From NCBI GenBank assembly GCA_963932465.1, contig CAWVRF010001077.1, positions 310,001-374,000 of the forward strand: a stretch of 64,000 nucleotides of DNA. Reading direction: 5' to 3'. Shown here in pieces: positions 18,475 to 27,475 of this stretch. A program made the translations under genes and the position numbers. The stretch's first letter is position 1, and every line of letters begins with the position of its first letter. The notes under the pieces were generated by a model. The model was not told the origin of the DNA and did not search any database. It saw only the letters and a program-made list of their open reading frames with translations. Source of the DNA: Maratus speciosus. Lineage: Eukaryota; Arthropoda; Arachnida; Araneae; Salticidae.

Positions 18475-19036
18475 GTTGATCAGAAATGTATAATTGAAAG
18501 ATATTAAAACGGGGTGTTTACAATCGTCATGGGCGGAGTTTCGCCCTTTCCGAACGTGCAACAGTACAGAGTTGTAACTAGGGAACTGCTTGATTTCTCC
18601 CATACAATTAAACTGATATGGTTTATTGTCAGCTTCTTCGAAAGCTTTCGGAATGGACCAAATTTTATAACATTTTCCTTGATGTAGGTAGAGTTGCATT
18701 TTTGGAATTAACGATTAACTATTTTGCTAACTATTTGATTTTGTATTTTTTCACTGTTTCAGAGCTTGTAACTCGCCATTAATTCTCAATATTCTAAAAC
18801 AACTTATGTCATTTCGTAGGATTTTTTCTGCTCTTTCTAAATATGTGCTTCGTTTTTATGTAGCATTATCGATAGTTTAGCAATGAGGGTTTTTTTACAA
18901 ATTTCCGATTTTTCATTCTATTTGCTGTAACTTGAAAATTATTGAGATCCGGCCAGGCATTATATACTGATTTATGCTCCGTGTGATCTCCTCTATTACC
19001 CCTATTAATATTGGACCCCTTTAACGGAACACCCTG
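18475..19036 (-). repeat. long inverted repeat of the mariner, right arm
   Basis: Reverse complement partner of 16056-16615. No gene seen. Confidence 0.8.
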
Positions 19037-19173
19037 TAGATGTAGAAATAAACCAATTTCAGATACAAAAAGATAGAAGTATTAAAGTGAATAAAATGAA
19101 TAAAAGATATATATTTGGATATGATAAAAGAAGAATTTTAGATAACTTTGATACTGTACCATTTGGATTTTAA
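19037..19173 (+). pseudogene. DNA polymerase B, C-terminal tail beyond the mariner
   Basis: Resumes polB in the same frame after one copy of the TA duplication and ends with DTVPFGF and a stop at 19171-19173, the usual Polinton PolB terminus. About 44 codons were cut off. No start or promoter precedes it, so it is not expressed as a polymerase. Confidence 0.85.
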
Positions 19174-19211
19174 GCGGAATATTTAATTTATAAAAAAATG
19201 TTTTCTAATAA

Positions 19212-19661
19212 ATGGACGATGTCACTCTTATCATAAATGTTCAAGGTTTTATACTTCCTTTTAAATCTATAGCGAGAGAAATAAGCTGGGTTCATTTAAA
19301 AGAAGGAATAGGTGAAACGATTTCTGTATTTACACCTAACTATGAATTAGGTGATCAAGACCATGGAATAGTTCGTAGATGTACTAACGATATCCATGGT
19401 TTAAGATTTAAAAGATATTCAGATAATACAGGCTTATGGATTAGTAGCGACAATGTAAAAGATTATCTCTTACAATTGCATCAGATATACGGAGGGACAT
19501 TTGCTTTTAAAGGAGGAGTTTTTCCGAAAAGTACCTTTGAAGAATGGGGAATTCCTATAAAAATATTAGAAGTACCGAGATGCGTTCGAATCCTAGGACA
19601 GGGTTGTTCTATGTACAGATGTCTGTACTATAAAAATTTTCTTTCAAAAATTGTTTCTTAA
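19212..19661 (+). CDS. protein of unknown function (possible RNase-H-fold remnant)
   Basis: 149 residues, intact. It opens with a strand pattern IINVQGFILPF and later has HGLRF, FAFKGG and a W-G-I-P-I-K-I-L-E-V segment. This order resembles an RNase-H-fold exonuclease-like domain seen in arthropod mobile elements (Asp-x-Gln-Gly-Phe start, a V-K-G strand, an acidic strand). The first acidic residue is replaced here by Asn, so catalysis is doubtful. The comparison is from memory of the pattern. It is preceded by a TATA-type leader, and its stop lies 3 bp before the next start. Confidence 0.5.
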   Translation: MDDVTLIINVQGFILPFKSIAREISWVHLKEGIGETISVFTPNYELGDQDHGIVRRCTNDIHGLRFKRYSDNTGLWISSDNVKDYLLQLHQIYGGTFAFKGGVFPKSTFEEWGIPIKILEVPRCVRILGQGCSMYRCLYYKNFLSKIVS

Positions 19662-19664
19662 TAA

Positions 19665-19952
19665 ATGGAAGAATTCAACAGTCTCAGATCGTTCCCTGTA
19701 ACTCATAAGCTAAAAGATTTAGAGACAGGGAAATACAAACTGATTTCGTTGAAGAAAATTCAAACAAAATTTGGAAATACCACTATTGCAAGATTAGAAG
19801 TTAATGATGTAGAAAAGGATTATTTTCTTAAAAAGAGTCATGGAAAAATTTCTGAAGCAGCAATAACAAAACTGAATAAAGGGGGTTATATCTTTCATTT
19901 TAAAGGAAAAAATAATGACGGCTTTTATGATTATGAATTAGAAAAAGCTTAA
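19665..19952 (+). CDS. probable OB-fold single-stranded DNA-binding protein
   Basis: 95 residues. The pattern FPVTHKLKDLETGKYKL, KKIQTKFGNTTIARLEV and DYFLKKS fits the strands of a one-domain OB fold: a K-x-F-G-N-T turn, a hydrophobic strand, then an F-L-x-K loop. Similar small proteins accompany PolB in arthropod Polintons and would coat the displaced strand in protein-primed replication. It starts TAATAAATGG after the upstream gene. Its 3' end is duplicated at 1443-1545. Confidence 0.6.
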   Translation: MEEFNSLRSFPVTHKLKDLETGKYKLISLKKIQTKFGNTTIARLEVNDVEKDYFLKKSHGKISEAAITKLNKGGYIFHFKGKNNDGFYDYELEKA

Positions 19953-19986
19953 TCCTACAATTTGTTTTAAATCTTACAATAATCGA

Positions 19987-20229
19987 ATGGACCTTTTATC
20001 GAACTATCAAACTACCAGAATAATATTTACTGAAATTCAAAATATATCTGTTTTTAAGTACAAAATTCTTTCCGTTCAACTTGGTGAATTAAATAAAAAA
20101 TTTGGCCATTATTATGAAGAAGAAGAACCTCATAGAGAAAGATTAATAGATGAAGTTTTGGAATTAAAAAATATTTTAATACGATTTATTAATGAATTGC
20201 GACTGCTTTTAAATAAAGACGAAAAATAA
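19987..20229 (+). CDS. small helical protein of unknown function
   Basis: 80 residues, with a central acidic run (YYEEEEPHRERL) and a leucine-rich C-terminal helix (about 53-75) that may form a coiled coil. No family recognised. The first 26 codons are preserved in the left-end duplicate (1195-1413). Existence as a gene is supported by that conservation and by its place in a compact gene row. Confidence 0.5.
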   Translation: MDLLSNYQTTRIIFTEIQNISVFKYKILSVQLGELNKKFGHYYEEEEPHRERLIDEVLELKNILIRFINELRLLLNKDEK

Positions 20230-20232
20230 AAG

Positions 20233-20260
20233 TGTTTATAAAAATGCTTCTGTATAAATG
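20233..20260 (+). promoter_or_regulatory. TATA-type leader before the repeat-protein gene
   Basis: Matches the polB leader in sequence and spacing. A weaker relative precedes the gene at 19212 (TTTATAAAAAAATG, then TTCTAATAAATGG). Confidence 0.6.
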
Positions 20261-20755
20261 GTGTCGGCTCAAAGATTAGAAGATATTATAATTCATAAAT
20301 ATAAAGATTTATTTATCAATTTATCCCATCATAAAACATTTCATACATTTATTTCATTATATATGAATAAAATTGATCTTCATTTAAGTAAAAATATTAT
20401 GAAATTGCCCATTGAATTTATAAGAAAATTTAAGGATAAACTTAATTGGAATTGTATATCACAGAATGAAAAATTATCAGAAAATTTTATTAGAGAATTT
20501 CAAAATAAAGTTGAGTGGCGGTGTATATCATTTCATCAGACATTATCCGAAGATTTTATTAGAGAATTTCAAAATCATGTTGACTGGTATTATATGTCAT
20601 TTCATCAGACACTATCAGAAGATTTTATTAGAGAATTTAAAAATAAAGTTGACTGGGAAGGGATCTCCTATCATCAGGTCTTATCCGAAGATTTTTTAAA
20701 AGAATTTAATGATAAAATTGACTGGGAATGGATATCATATATCAACGGTTTTTAA
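20258..20755 (+). CDS. 23-residue repeat protein of the giant-virus type
   Basis: 165 residues. From residue 64 onward a unit of exactly 23 residues recurs, with Trp at 64, 87, 110, 133 and 156 and the core W..IS.HQ.LSEDFI.EF..KVD. Each unit is probably two short helices, giving a solenoid for protein binding. Repeats of this look are known to me from giant amoebal viruses and some phages. The role is unknown. It is absent from the otherwise matching left-end duplication. It has a TATA-type leader at the same spacing as polB. Confidence 0.68.
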   Translation: MVSAQRLEDIIIHKYKDLFINLSHHKTFHTFISLYMNKIDLHLSKNIMKLPIEFIRKFKDKLNWNCISQNEKLSENFIREFQNKVEWRCISFHQTLSEDFIREFQNHVDWYYMSFHQTLSEDFIREFKNKVDWEGISYHQVLSEDFLKEFNDKIDWEWISYINGF

Positions 20756-20821
20756 TTAACATTTTAATTTTAAGCCGAAGGATTATATCCTTTATTTGAC
20801 GTCCAATTTTTTTCTAAATAA

Positions 20822-21271
20822 ATGTTACAATATTTTGTCATAAGTACTTTACTGTTTAATTGTCTTTCGCCTACCTTTCATTATTTTAAATTTGACCCCG
20901 TTATTACAAATCATAGCATCGATAACTCTAATAATTATACTATATTTCATAGGTTCAGTGATACAATAAAATTAACTTTCACAGCTAAAATATACAAAAT
21001 GGATCAAACCTCTAAATTTTCTCAACCTGGTGTTTATTTTTGGATAGAAAGTAAATGTGATGACAATTGGAATTTAATACCCGAAACAAAAGAATGGTTC
21101 GATATTTATATTCCAGGAGATAATAACTTATACTATTCTATAGCTTTTAATGCAACTAAAGATTTTAGGATTGGTTATAATGCCGATAACTTATTATACA
21201 ACGCAGCTCTTTGCTTTTCTTATTCCTATCAATATTATCCTAGAGGAAGGTTGTTTATTAGCATTTCGTAG
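20822..21271 (+). CDS. probable secreted protein of unknown function, right copy
   Basis: 149 residues, with a signal-peptide-like N-terminus (MLQYFVISTLLFNCLSPTF) and a polar domain with two spaced cysteines and aromatic-rich strands near the end (ALCFSYSYQYYPRG). Start context is TCTAAATAAATG. Twin of 633-1082, with 8 replacements. Being the outermost gene at both ends, and perhaps exported, it may act on the host cell. That is inference only. Confidence 0.6.
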   Translation: MLQYFVISTLLFNCLSPTFHYFKFDPVITNHSIDNSNNYTIFHRFSDTIKLTFTAKIYKMDQTSKFSQPGVYFWIESKCDDNWNLIPETKEWFDIYIPGDNNLYYSIAFNATKDFRIGYNADNLLYNAALCFSYSYQYYPRGRLFISIS

Positions 21272-21558
21272 ACTATTAAGAAAGTGCGTCAGGCAAAATT
21301 TTTCATAACTGTAATAATTTTGATTGTTTATTCTATAACCTTTTCTTAAAACTTCTTCTTTACATAATTTAGTAGAAAAAATAAAAATATCCACACAATG
21401 CAATTTTTATCATCATTTGCTCGATAAATCGTTATAAAATCGTTACAGCACCGATATTTTAACAGTCAAATTTTTTGAGCAAAATCTTACAAAAATCGTT
21501 AAATATTTGCATTTAGTGGAATATAAAAAGTGTGCCAAAGGACCCCCTATATACTACT

Positions 21559-21564
21559 ATTATA
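21559..21564. repeat. Polinton target site duplication, right
   Basis: ATTATA directly after the CT terminus, identical to 6-11. Confidence 0.93.
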
Positions 21565-22224
21565 TACTACAGATTTTAAAGAGTAATTTTATTGCCTTAG
21601 CACACATACGTAAATAGCAAAGATACGTAATTAATAAAAATTAAATTTAAAAAATCAAAAAACCCGACTGCATAAAAAGCGAACTAATTAATTATTTCTC
21701 ATCAATGTGTGAAACTATTTTTTATATTACTTACCTGTTTTTTTTCATTTACTTGTATTGATGACTTTTAAGTTGTGTTTAATTGTTAGTTCCTATCTAT
21801 AAACACTGTTTTAATGAGATTAGAGTTGCAGTAAAGCTAGAGATCATACGTATACAACTTCCAGGTTGTGTAATATTTAATCGGAGCTTCTGACTGCAAA
21901 ATAGTCAATCAAACATCCTCTTCATTTTGAAAGACCTATCCAATGATATGCCATTCAATATGGTGCGTAAAAATGTTTTTCGTCTCTACCGCCATTTCGA
22001 ATTCATCAAAACAAAATCTAGCCTATAATCATCGGACGGTTAAGACAAATCGATAGAGACCTCATTCATTAAAATCCATCCAGCCGTTGGGATGTTTCGA
22101 TGGTATAAAGAAATCCACATACCCAGATACGCGTGAAACACATAACCCTTCTTGTCAGTCGGGTAAAAAAGGCGAATATGTTTATTTAAAAAATAATTGT
22201 AGCGCATTTCAATTTGTTTATTAA
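21565..22224. other. flanking AT-rich DNA, no gene seen
   Basis: First unique flank to the right of the Polinton. No coding frame of note and no clear repeat boundary. Confidence 0.5.
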
Positions 22225-22570
22225 CGGTTAATTTTTAATTAATTCATATATGTATCACAGCACAACGTAGGGTTAACGCTATCTGTGAAAAATAAAATGT
22301 TGCAACTGTATTTATTTATTAAAGGATAAATTGATTCATATATGCATCACTGCGCAGTGTAGAATTAACGCTATCTTTGAAAAATAAAGCGTTGTAAGTG
22401 AATTTATTTATTAAAGGTTAAATTGATTCATATATGCATCAATGCACAGTGTAGGATTAACGCTATCTTTGAAAAATAAAGTGTTGGAACTGAATTTATT
22501 TATTAAAGGTTAAACTAATTCATATATGCATCACTCAGCACTGTATGGTCAAAGCTGTCTTTGGAAAAAC
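22225..22570 (+). repeat. tandem repeat, about 93-bp unit, four copies
   Basis: Each unit has ATTCATATATGCATCA, then GTAGAATTAACGCTATCTTTG and GAAAAATAAAG. Outer copies are more diverged than the two inner ones. Confidence 0.8.
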
Positions 22571-22709
22571 AACTGTTGCTTTTGAATATTTGACAGTGGT
22601 AAAAGCTAATAACAAAAATAAGAGCGGAGAGGAAAATATTCGTTATACAGGGACTTCTTTATAACCAATTTTATTAAAGCGTTAAAATATATATCAAAAG
22701 TATTAGATA

Positions 22710-23779
22710 CAGTCGTGGAAAAAAAGTAAACACTCCCTAGTAACTCTTCAACAAATTATCGTAGACGGACGTTACTGGTACCGAACGTTTGGAAATAAAG
22801 TCTACTTTTAAATGATGTATATAAAATTTGCTTAGGGGGCCACCTACATATTAAGACGAACCCAAACTTTATTTTTTTCAATAGCAATACCCAATTTTAA
22901 CGAGATATTTCAAATCTTCGGTTCAAACTATTCCTAGACACCAAATTTCAAGTCATTTGAATGATAAGTTTTTGAATTATAAACATTCAAAATTTAGTGC
23001 TTCTAATGTTAAATTACATTTTCATATTTTTATTTATATCTCCTGAAATTATGCTCCTAATGTGCTAACTTTTTGTGTAGCTCTAATACTAATGTGCCTA
23101 AATATAAATACGCTGAATTTGCAATTTTTTAAATTTTATGATATGAATTATGAATTATGAAATTAATATTCGAAAAAATTATGTATTGCAACATACAATG
23201 TTTTGCTGGATTTCGATTTATTAAGTCCTGCTTTATGAAAATCCAAAATTTCACATTTTTCTTCCAAATAGTTTTCAAATTATGCTTAAAAAACTGTAAA
23301 ATGATGGTTTAAGGGGCCGTCTATGATAGAAGTGAGTAGATATTTTGAAAATTCTTCTGGTGTCCTGTTATCTAACAGACTTCATTGACTGCTTGAGTGG
23401 TGTTTAAGGTGCCTTGATCAAGAAGGGGACTCTCTCGGTTAACAATCGAGGACGGAACTTCAATTTCGATATAGCCCTTAAAATAAGCTCATTTTACAAT
23501 AATTAATTTCTCGGAAATTTATGGTACGAATTGCATAAAAATTTATTTTTAGTCTAATTGAAGGGTGTGGAGTTCATTTATGCTTTCAGAATTGGGTATT
23601 GCTATTGAAAAAAAATGAAATTATGGTTCGTTTTAATATGTAGATGGCCCCCTAAGCAAATTTTATATACATCATTTAAAAGTAGACTTTATTTCCACTC
23701 GATCGGTACCAGTAACTTTCTTCTACGATATTTTGTTGAGGAGTTAGTAGGGGGTGTTTACTTTTTTTTTCCACGACTG
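22710..23779. mobile_element. non-autonomous Tc1/mariner-type element
   Basis: Starts CAGTCGTGGAAAAAAAGTAA and ends with the inverse, flanked by TA (22708-22709 and 23780-23781). Inverted arms are about 210 bp, reaching the shared CAATAGCAATACCCAATT segment. The 650-bp centre holds no transposase. Confidence 0.85.
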
Positions 23780-23989
23780 TACATATTTTAGTTGCATATA
23801 TACAATGTTTGAATATTGCATGTTTGAATTGCATTAAAAAAATAACTCCATACTACCTTTACAAACAAAGAAATACAACTATAAATTAATTCACTTCTCC
23901 AACACCTGAATTAGATTTAACTTTTGAAATGTCATCTAAATCACTGGTTTGCTTATCAAAAAGGGTTTTATTGTTTTCAGAATTTATAA

Positions 23990-25065
23990 TTAGGATGAGC
24001 AAAGCGAATCCTCTATTAACACCTTGGGGACGAGCGACACGTAAACGTGCCGGAAATAAGCCTAAGAATCTTCGTTTATCCTCACCAGTAAAATTTTACT
24101 GTAAAATTTGCCTTATTTAATCCAAGCATTTTCCTTATTTGAATAGGCACAAACTTCTGTTTTTTAAAACCGGTAGCAAAGTAATAAACATTTCGTAAAA
24201 CGCTCCCGTCGCGAAGGGGCTAGGCTACACAAATTACATTTTGTCGCACACTCGCACACTTTACAAAAAAAAAACTATTCAGTATTTTGACTTGAAATTA
24301 AACATAAAAATAAATTATGATCTGTAGATTTGCTCAATATTATTTTTTTTACAGAATAACGTTAAAAAATTTATTATTTTAATTCATTTATTTTACATGT
24401 TTTTCCATTACGGGCGCATTTTTGCAAATAAAAAATGAAACACATCTATTTTCAGAAGAAAAAATAAATCATGGAGTGACGATTTCTTTTATGAAGTTTT
24501 TAAAATACCCTTTTTGTGAAAATTATAGGATATTTTTAATGAATTAAACTTTGTGAAAATTCAATTATTTACCTTCAATTATAAAAGTATTTTTCAATGT
24601 TAAGAATTCAAATACACGGTTTATTATTGTTTGAAGTCATTTACGCAGACGATACTTACGCATTTTAAAAATTTAAAAATTTTTACGTATTATGATTTTT
24701 TTTTTTGTAAAGTGGCAATAAAAGAATTGTAAACAAATAAAATTGTTAATATTAGTTATATTTGTTATAATTATATTAGTTATAATTGTTAATATTAGTT
24801 ATATAAATATTTTATAATTTTTGCTTCGAATATATTTTTTATTTATACCACTCTTATAGCATAAATAAAAAATTCCGAGGAAATTCTTAGTTATTTGGCT
24901 GAATTTACATTTCTAAAATTAAAATGTTGCAAAACATATAATAAGGATTTTGCTTAATAAAGATTCAAGAATAATATAAAAAAAAGAAATATTGTTACTT
25001 TCAAATATTTATCTTATTAAATAATGCTTCGCGAATCCAAACAAAGCATGGCTTTTGCTAGTTAA
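23990..25065 (+). repeat. dispersed repeat, copy A (interrupted)
   Basis: Aligns with 32846-33623 from AAGCGAATCCTCTATTA to GAATTCAAACAATGCATG-like sequence, broken by the TTAA element at 24016-24223. No coding capacity seen. It is probably a non-autonomous element. Confidence 0.75.
24016..24223. mobile_element. TTAA-type MITE nested in the dispersed repeat
   Basis: TTAACACCTTGGGGACGAGCG at the left, GCGAAGGGGCTAG at the right (degenerate TTAA). The corresponding site in copy B (near 32862) is empty. Same family as 44082-44286. Confidence 0.7.
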
Positions 25066-25653
25066 TATATATTGATCAAGATGATTTAAATTACAGCAAA
25101 TTAACTGAATTTTTGAAACCAAAGTATGTGTGTTTAGCATGAAACAAACTACATATTTTATTGAAAATACTTGATTCAAAGCTAATAATTCTCACTAATC
25201 TTTTATAGCTCTATATAGTAGGTATTATAAAATCAATATAAAAATGCGCATTTAATTGTTGATTTATTGTACGTATGCCAAAAGCAGTATTTATATATTT
25301 TTTAATTTATATATGGCATAAAATTATAAAAATTTGCAGAAATACGAATGAAGGTTTATAAATACATAAATTTTGCAATATTAACATAAAAGTAAGCCAT
25401 AAAATCTCGTATATAAAAAGGAAGATTTTATTTTTGTAAATTATATTTCATTTTTCGTTATAGATTTACGACCGCAGTGTTTCTAGTAAAAATGTGAGTT
25501 TTTGATGCATAAAATATACGTTTTCCGCGAAATCAAGCACGGTTCGGAATATACATACATACATGTCAACATCTTTTAACCCTTCATTGCCCATGGTATC
25601 ATTTATTATACCATCAGTGTTCCCAATTCAGTGGATTTTATTATTCACACATT
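25066..25653. other. AT-rich DNA, no gene seen
   Basis: Only a short CATACATACATAC run near 25550. No supported feature. Confidence 0.5.
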
Positions 25654-25666
25654 CCGTATTCCCACC

Positions 25667-25907
25667 GGCCCCACCAGTGGCCGAGAGGTTCTGTTCTCGA
25701 AGATGGTAGACGGGAGGTGCTGGGTTCGATCCCAATCGCGCCCGTCGTCCTAATCGTTCGGAGTTTTCGTGGTTTTCTTCGAGCCGTGGATCTTCCATGC
25801 GTTAATACGGATTAGGTTCCCTTAGAAAGACCCCCACGGAGGGCACTCCCCCCTGGCCCATATCCCTCGTGTAGATAATTGGCCGTCACAAATCAACCCA
25901 ACCCAAC
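25667..25907 (+). mobile_element. tRNA-derived SINE, copy 1
   Basis: Pol III promoter boxes GTGGCCGAGAGGTT (A box) and GGGTTCGATCCC (B box), a conserved unrelated body (CTAATCGTTCGGAGTTTTCG), and an (AACCC)n tail. A 13-bp target duplication, CCGTATTCCCACC, lies at 25654-25666 and 25908-25920. Copy 2 is at 59894-60141. Confidence 0.9.
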
Positions 25908-25926
25908 CCGTATTCCCACCAGAAAT

Positions 25927-26145
25927 TTAACCCTTTCAGGGGCAAGGTACTTGTATTCATAAAATGCTGAAATGAGTGAATGACACCAGAATTTACAAAC
26001 TCATTTATTTGAAATTAACCAAAAAGCTTCTGCTCACGTAATTAATAAAAGGGAAATTTTCATTCCAATATTCTGGTGCCAATGTGGCACTTAGGAATTA
26101 AAATTAAGTGGTCCAAAAATGAACCACCGCCTTTGAGGGGGTTAA
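25927..26145. mobile_element. TTAA-type MITE
   Basis: TTAACCCTTTCAGGGGCAAGG to GCCTTTGAGGGGGTTAA. The subterminal hairpin GTGGT...ACCAC lies near the right end. Sister copies are at 32063 and 35732. Confidence 0.8.
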
Positions 26146-26497
26146 ATGAGAAAATTTCACTTCATTTAATAACAGACATTTCGTTATTAAATAAACCGAA
26201 ATTTACTATTTAGATTTTCTGATATGAATTCCTATTCTCTGAATTATGCAATTTCTGGAACACATTTTACCCTGGGCGTTAAAGGGTTAATTGTATCCGG
26301 AGCCTGATTGAAGTCAAATATGATTCCAAACGGCGAAGTTTATCTAATCAAAAAATCTTAATTGGACTTCATATTGTACCTCTATAAACCTAGATGCATT
26401 TCCTTATATACTCTTTCCGGTTTTAAACATGTTTGTGTTGGATAAGACTCCGGGATAATTAACAAATGTTGCCATCTATGTATAGTATCTACATATA
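26146..26497. other. AT-rich DNA, no gene seen
   Basis: No supported feature. A CCCTGGGCGTTAAAGGGTTAA segment near 26272 may be a further TTAA-element end. Confidence 0.4.
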
Positions 26498-27118
26498 CAG
26501 TGTGAGTCTAAAATCATAGGACAAACTTTGAGGGGTGGTAGAGCTCGCTATAACAAACAATTTTTGTACGGGAATATATGACCGGAAGAGACGCGTTGAG
26601 GTACAAACACGTGGGAGACAATTTGGCGCTTCTTTTTATTTCAAAATTTCTCATTCATATCAGAAAATTCGTATACTATTATTTTCTTTATTTGAGACAG
26701 ACATTTCATGATTACATACAGAAAATATTCTTCTCTGAAATTTTCCGGTATGAAATCGAAATTTTGGAATACAAAAAACACAAAACTGGCAAATCTGTCA
26801 AACACCGGAAATACATGAAAAGAAACACAAATGGAGTGTTTTTTCTATTCAAAAATTTCGATTTTATACCGGAAATTTTCAAAGAAGAATTTTTTCTTTC
26901 TGTAATCATGAAGTGCTTGTCTTAAATAAAGAAAAGAATAGTATAGGAAATTTCTGGTATGAATGAGAAATTTTGAAATAAAAAAGAGCGCCAAATTGCC
27001 CCCCTGGTATTTGACACTCAGCGAGTCACTTCCGGTCATATATTCCTGCACAATAATTGCTTGTTATAGTGAGCTCTACCATCCCTCAATGTTTGTCCCA
27101 CGATTTTATACTCCCCTG
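26498..27118. mobile_element. foldback element with long inverted arms, TA duplication
   Basis: CAGTGTGAGTCTAAAATCAT at the left and its degenerate complement at the right, flanked by TA. The arms pair almost to the centre (about 300 bp each, near the repeated AAATTTCGATTT segments). Open frames inside on both strands are by-products of the palindrome. Confidence 0.85.
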
Positions 27119-27229
27119 TATATTACGCTATCGTAAATGGCACAGAAATCGCCATTATTTGTTAATTGTTTAATGGCAACTCAAATGAATGCTAATGAAA
27201 TACTAATGAATACACTCAATTGTAACTTA

Positions 27230-27475
27230 TCTCATTGGTAAGAATAGCATTTAATGCATCACCATACCCATAAGGGGGATTACCTTGGGGTGACTCTGTT
27301 CTGTCACCAAATGCCGCCAAGTTTGTAGCCAACTTGGCGATATCTCTAATATTTCCCCAAATTCCCATAGACTTCCATCACAAACCGATAGTGTTTACTT
27401 GCTTACAGAAAATCAACAAGTTGAGATATTTTAATGCAACAAAAACTAATATAGGCTTAAAGGATTATATTAATT
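27230..27475 (+). repeat. TTGGCGA-rich dispersed repeat, copy 1
   Basis: Contains CTGTTCTGTCACCAAATGCC, AACTTGGCGATATCTCTAAT and GAAAATCAACAAGTTGAGAT. Inverted relatives lie at 30403 and 32281, and a direct one at 42590. No coding sequence. Confidence 0.75.

Larger units (their letters stand above)
16056..19036. mobile_element. mariner element (rosa/DD41D type) inserted in polB
   Basis: Begins CAGGGTGTTCCGTTAAAGG and ends with its reverse complement, with TA on both sides (16054-16055 and 19037-19038). Inverted repeats extend imperfectly for about 560 bp on each side (to about 16615 and from about 18475), far longer than usual for mariner. The transposase gene is on the minus strand in the middle. 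The two arms differ by many substitutions and small gaps, so the insertion is not recent or the element was already decayed. Confidence 0.93.
12..21558. mobile_element. Polinton/Maverick element (adintovirus-like), complete
   Basis: The ends are inverted repeats beginning AGTAGTATATAGGGGGTCC, so the element starts AG and ends CT, as Polintons do. The same six bases, ATTATA, stand directly outside both ends, the 6-bp target duplication made by Polinton integrases. The interior encodes the diagnostic set: protein-primed PolB, DDE integrase with chromodomain, A32/FtsK-type packaging ATPase, adenain-like protease, and double and single jelly-roll capsid proteins, plus a parvovirus-like PLA2. Length is 21,547 bp, of which about 4.5 kb is later insertions (mariner, Penelope fragment, tRNA-like element). 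Several genes carry stops or frameshifts, so this copy is probably defective. The integrase, ATPase, PLA2, penton and coiled-coil frames are open. Confidence 0.97.
19855..21558 (-). repeat. right terminal inverted repeat and extended inverted duplication
   Basis: Counterpart of 12-1545. This side keeps intact versions of the OB-fold, helical, repeat and secreted-protein genes, so it is probably the source of the duplication and the left side the decayed copy. Confidence 0.85.

Noticed and set aside
22225..22570. CRISPR-like array
   Set aside because: Whole units repeat, with no unique spacers between constant repeats. The context is eukaryotic.
25671..25740. A tRNA gene in the SINE
   Set aside because: Two dispersed copies with target duplications and a long non-tRNA body show a SINE.
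26578..27051. Proteins of 65-115 residues near 26.6-27.1 kb
   Set aside because: They lie inside a palindromic foldback element and mirror each other on the two strands.
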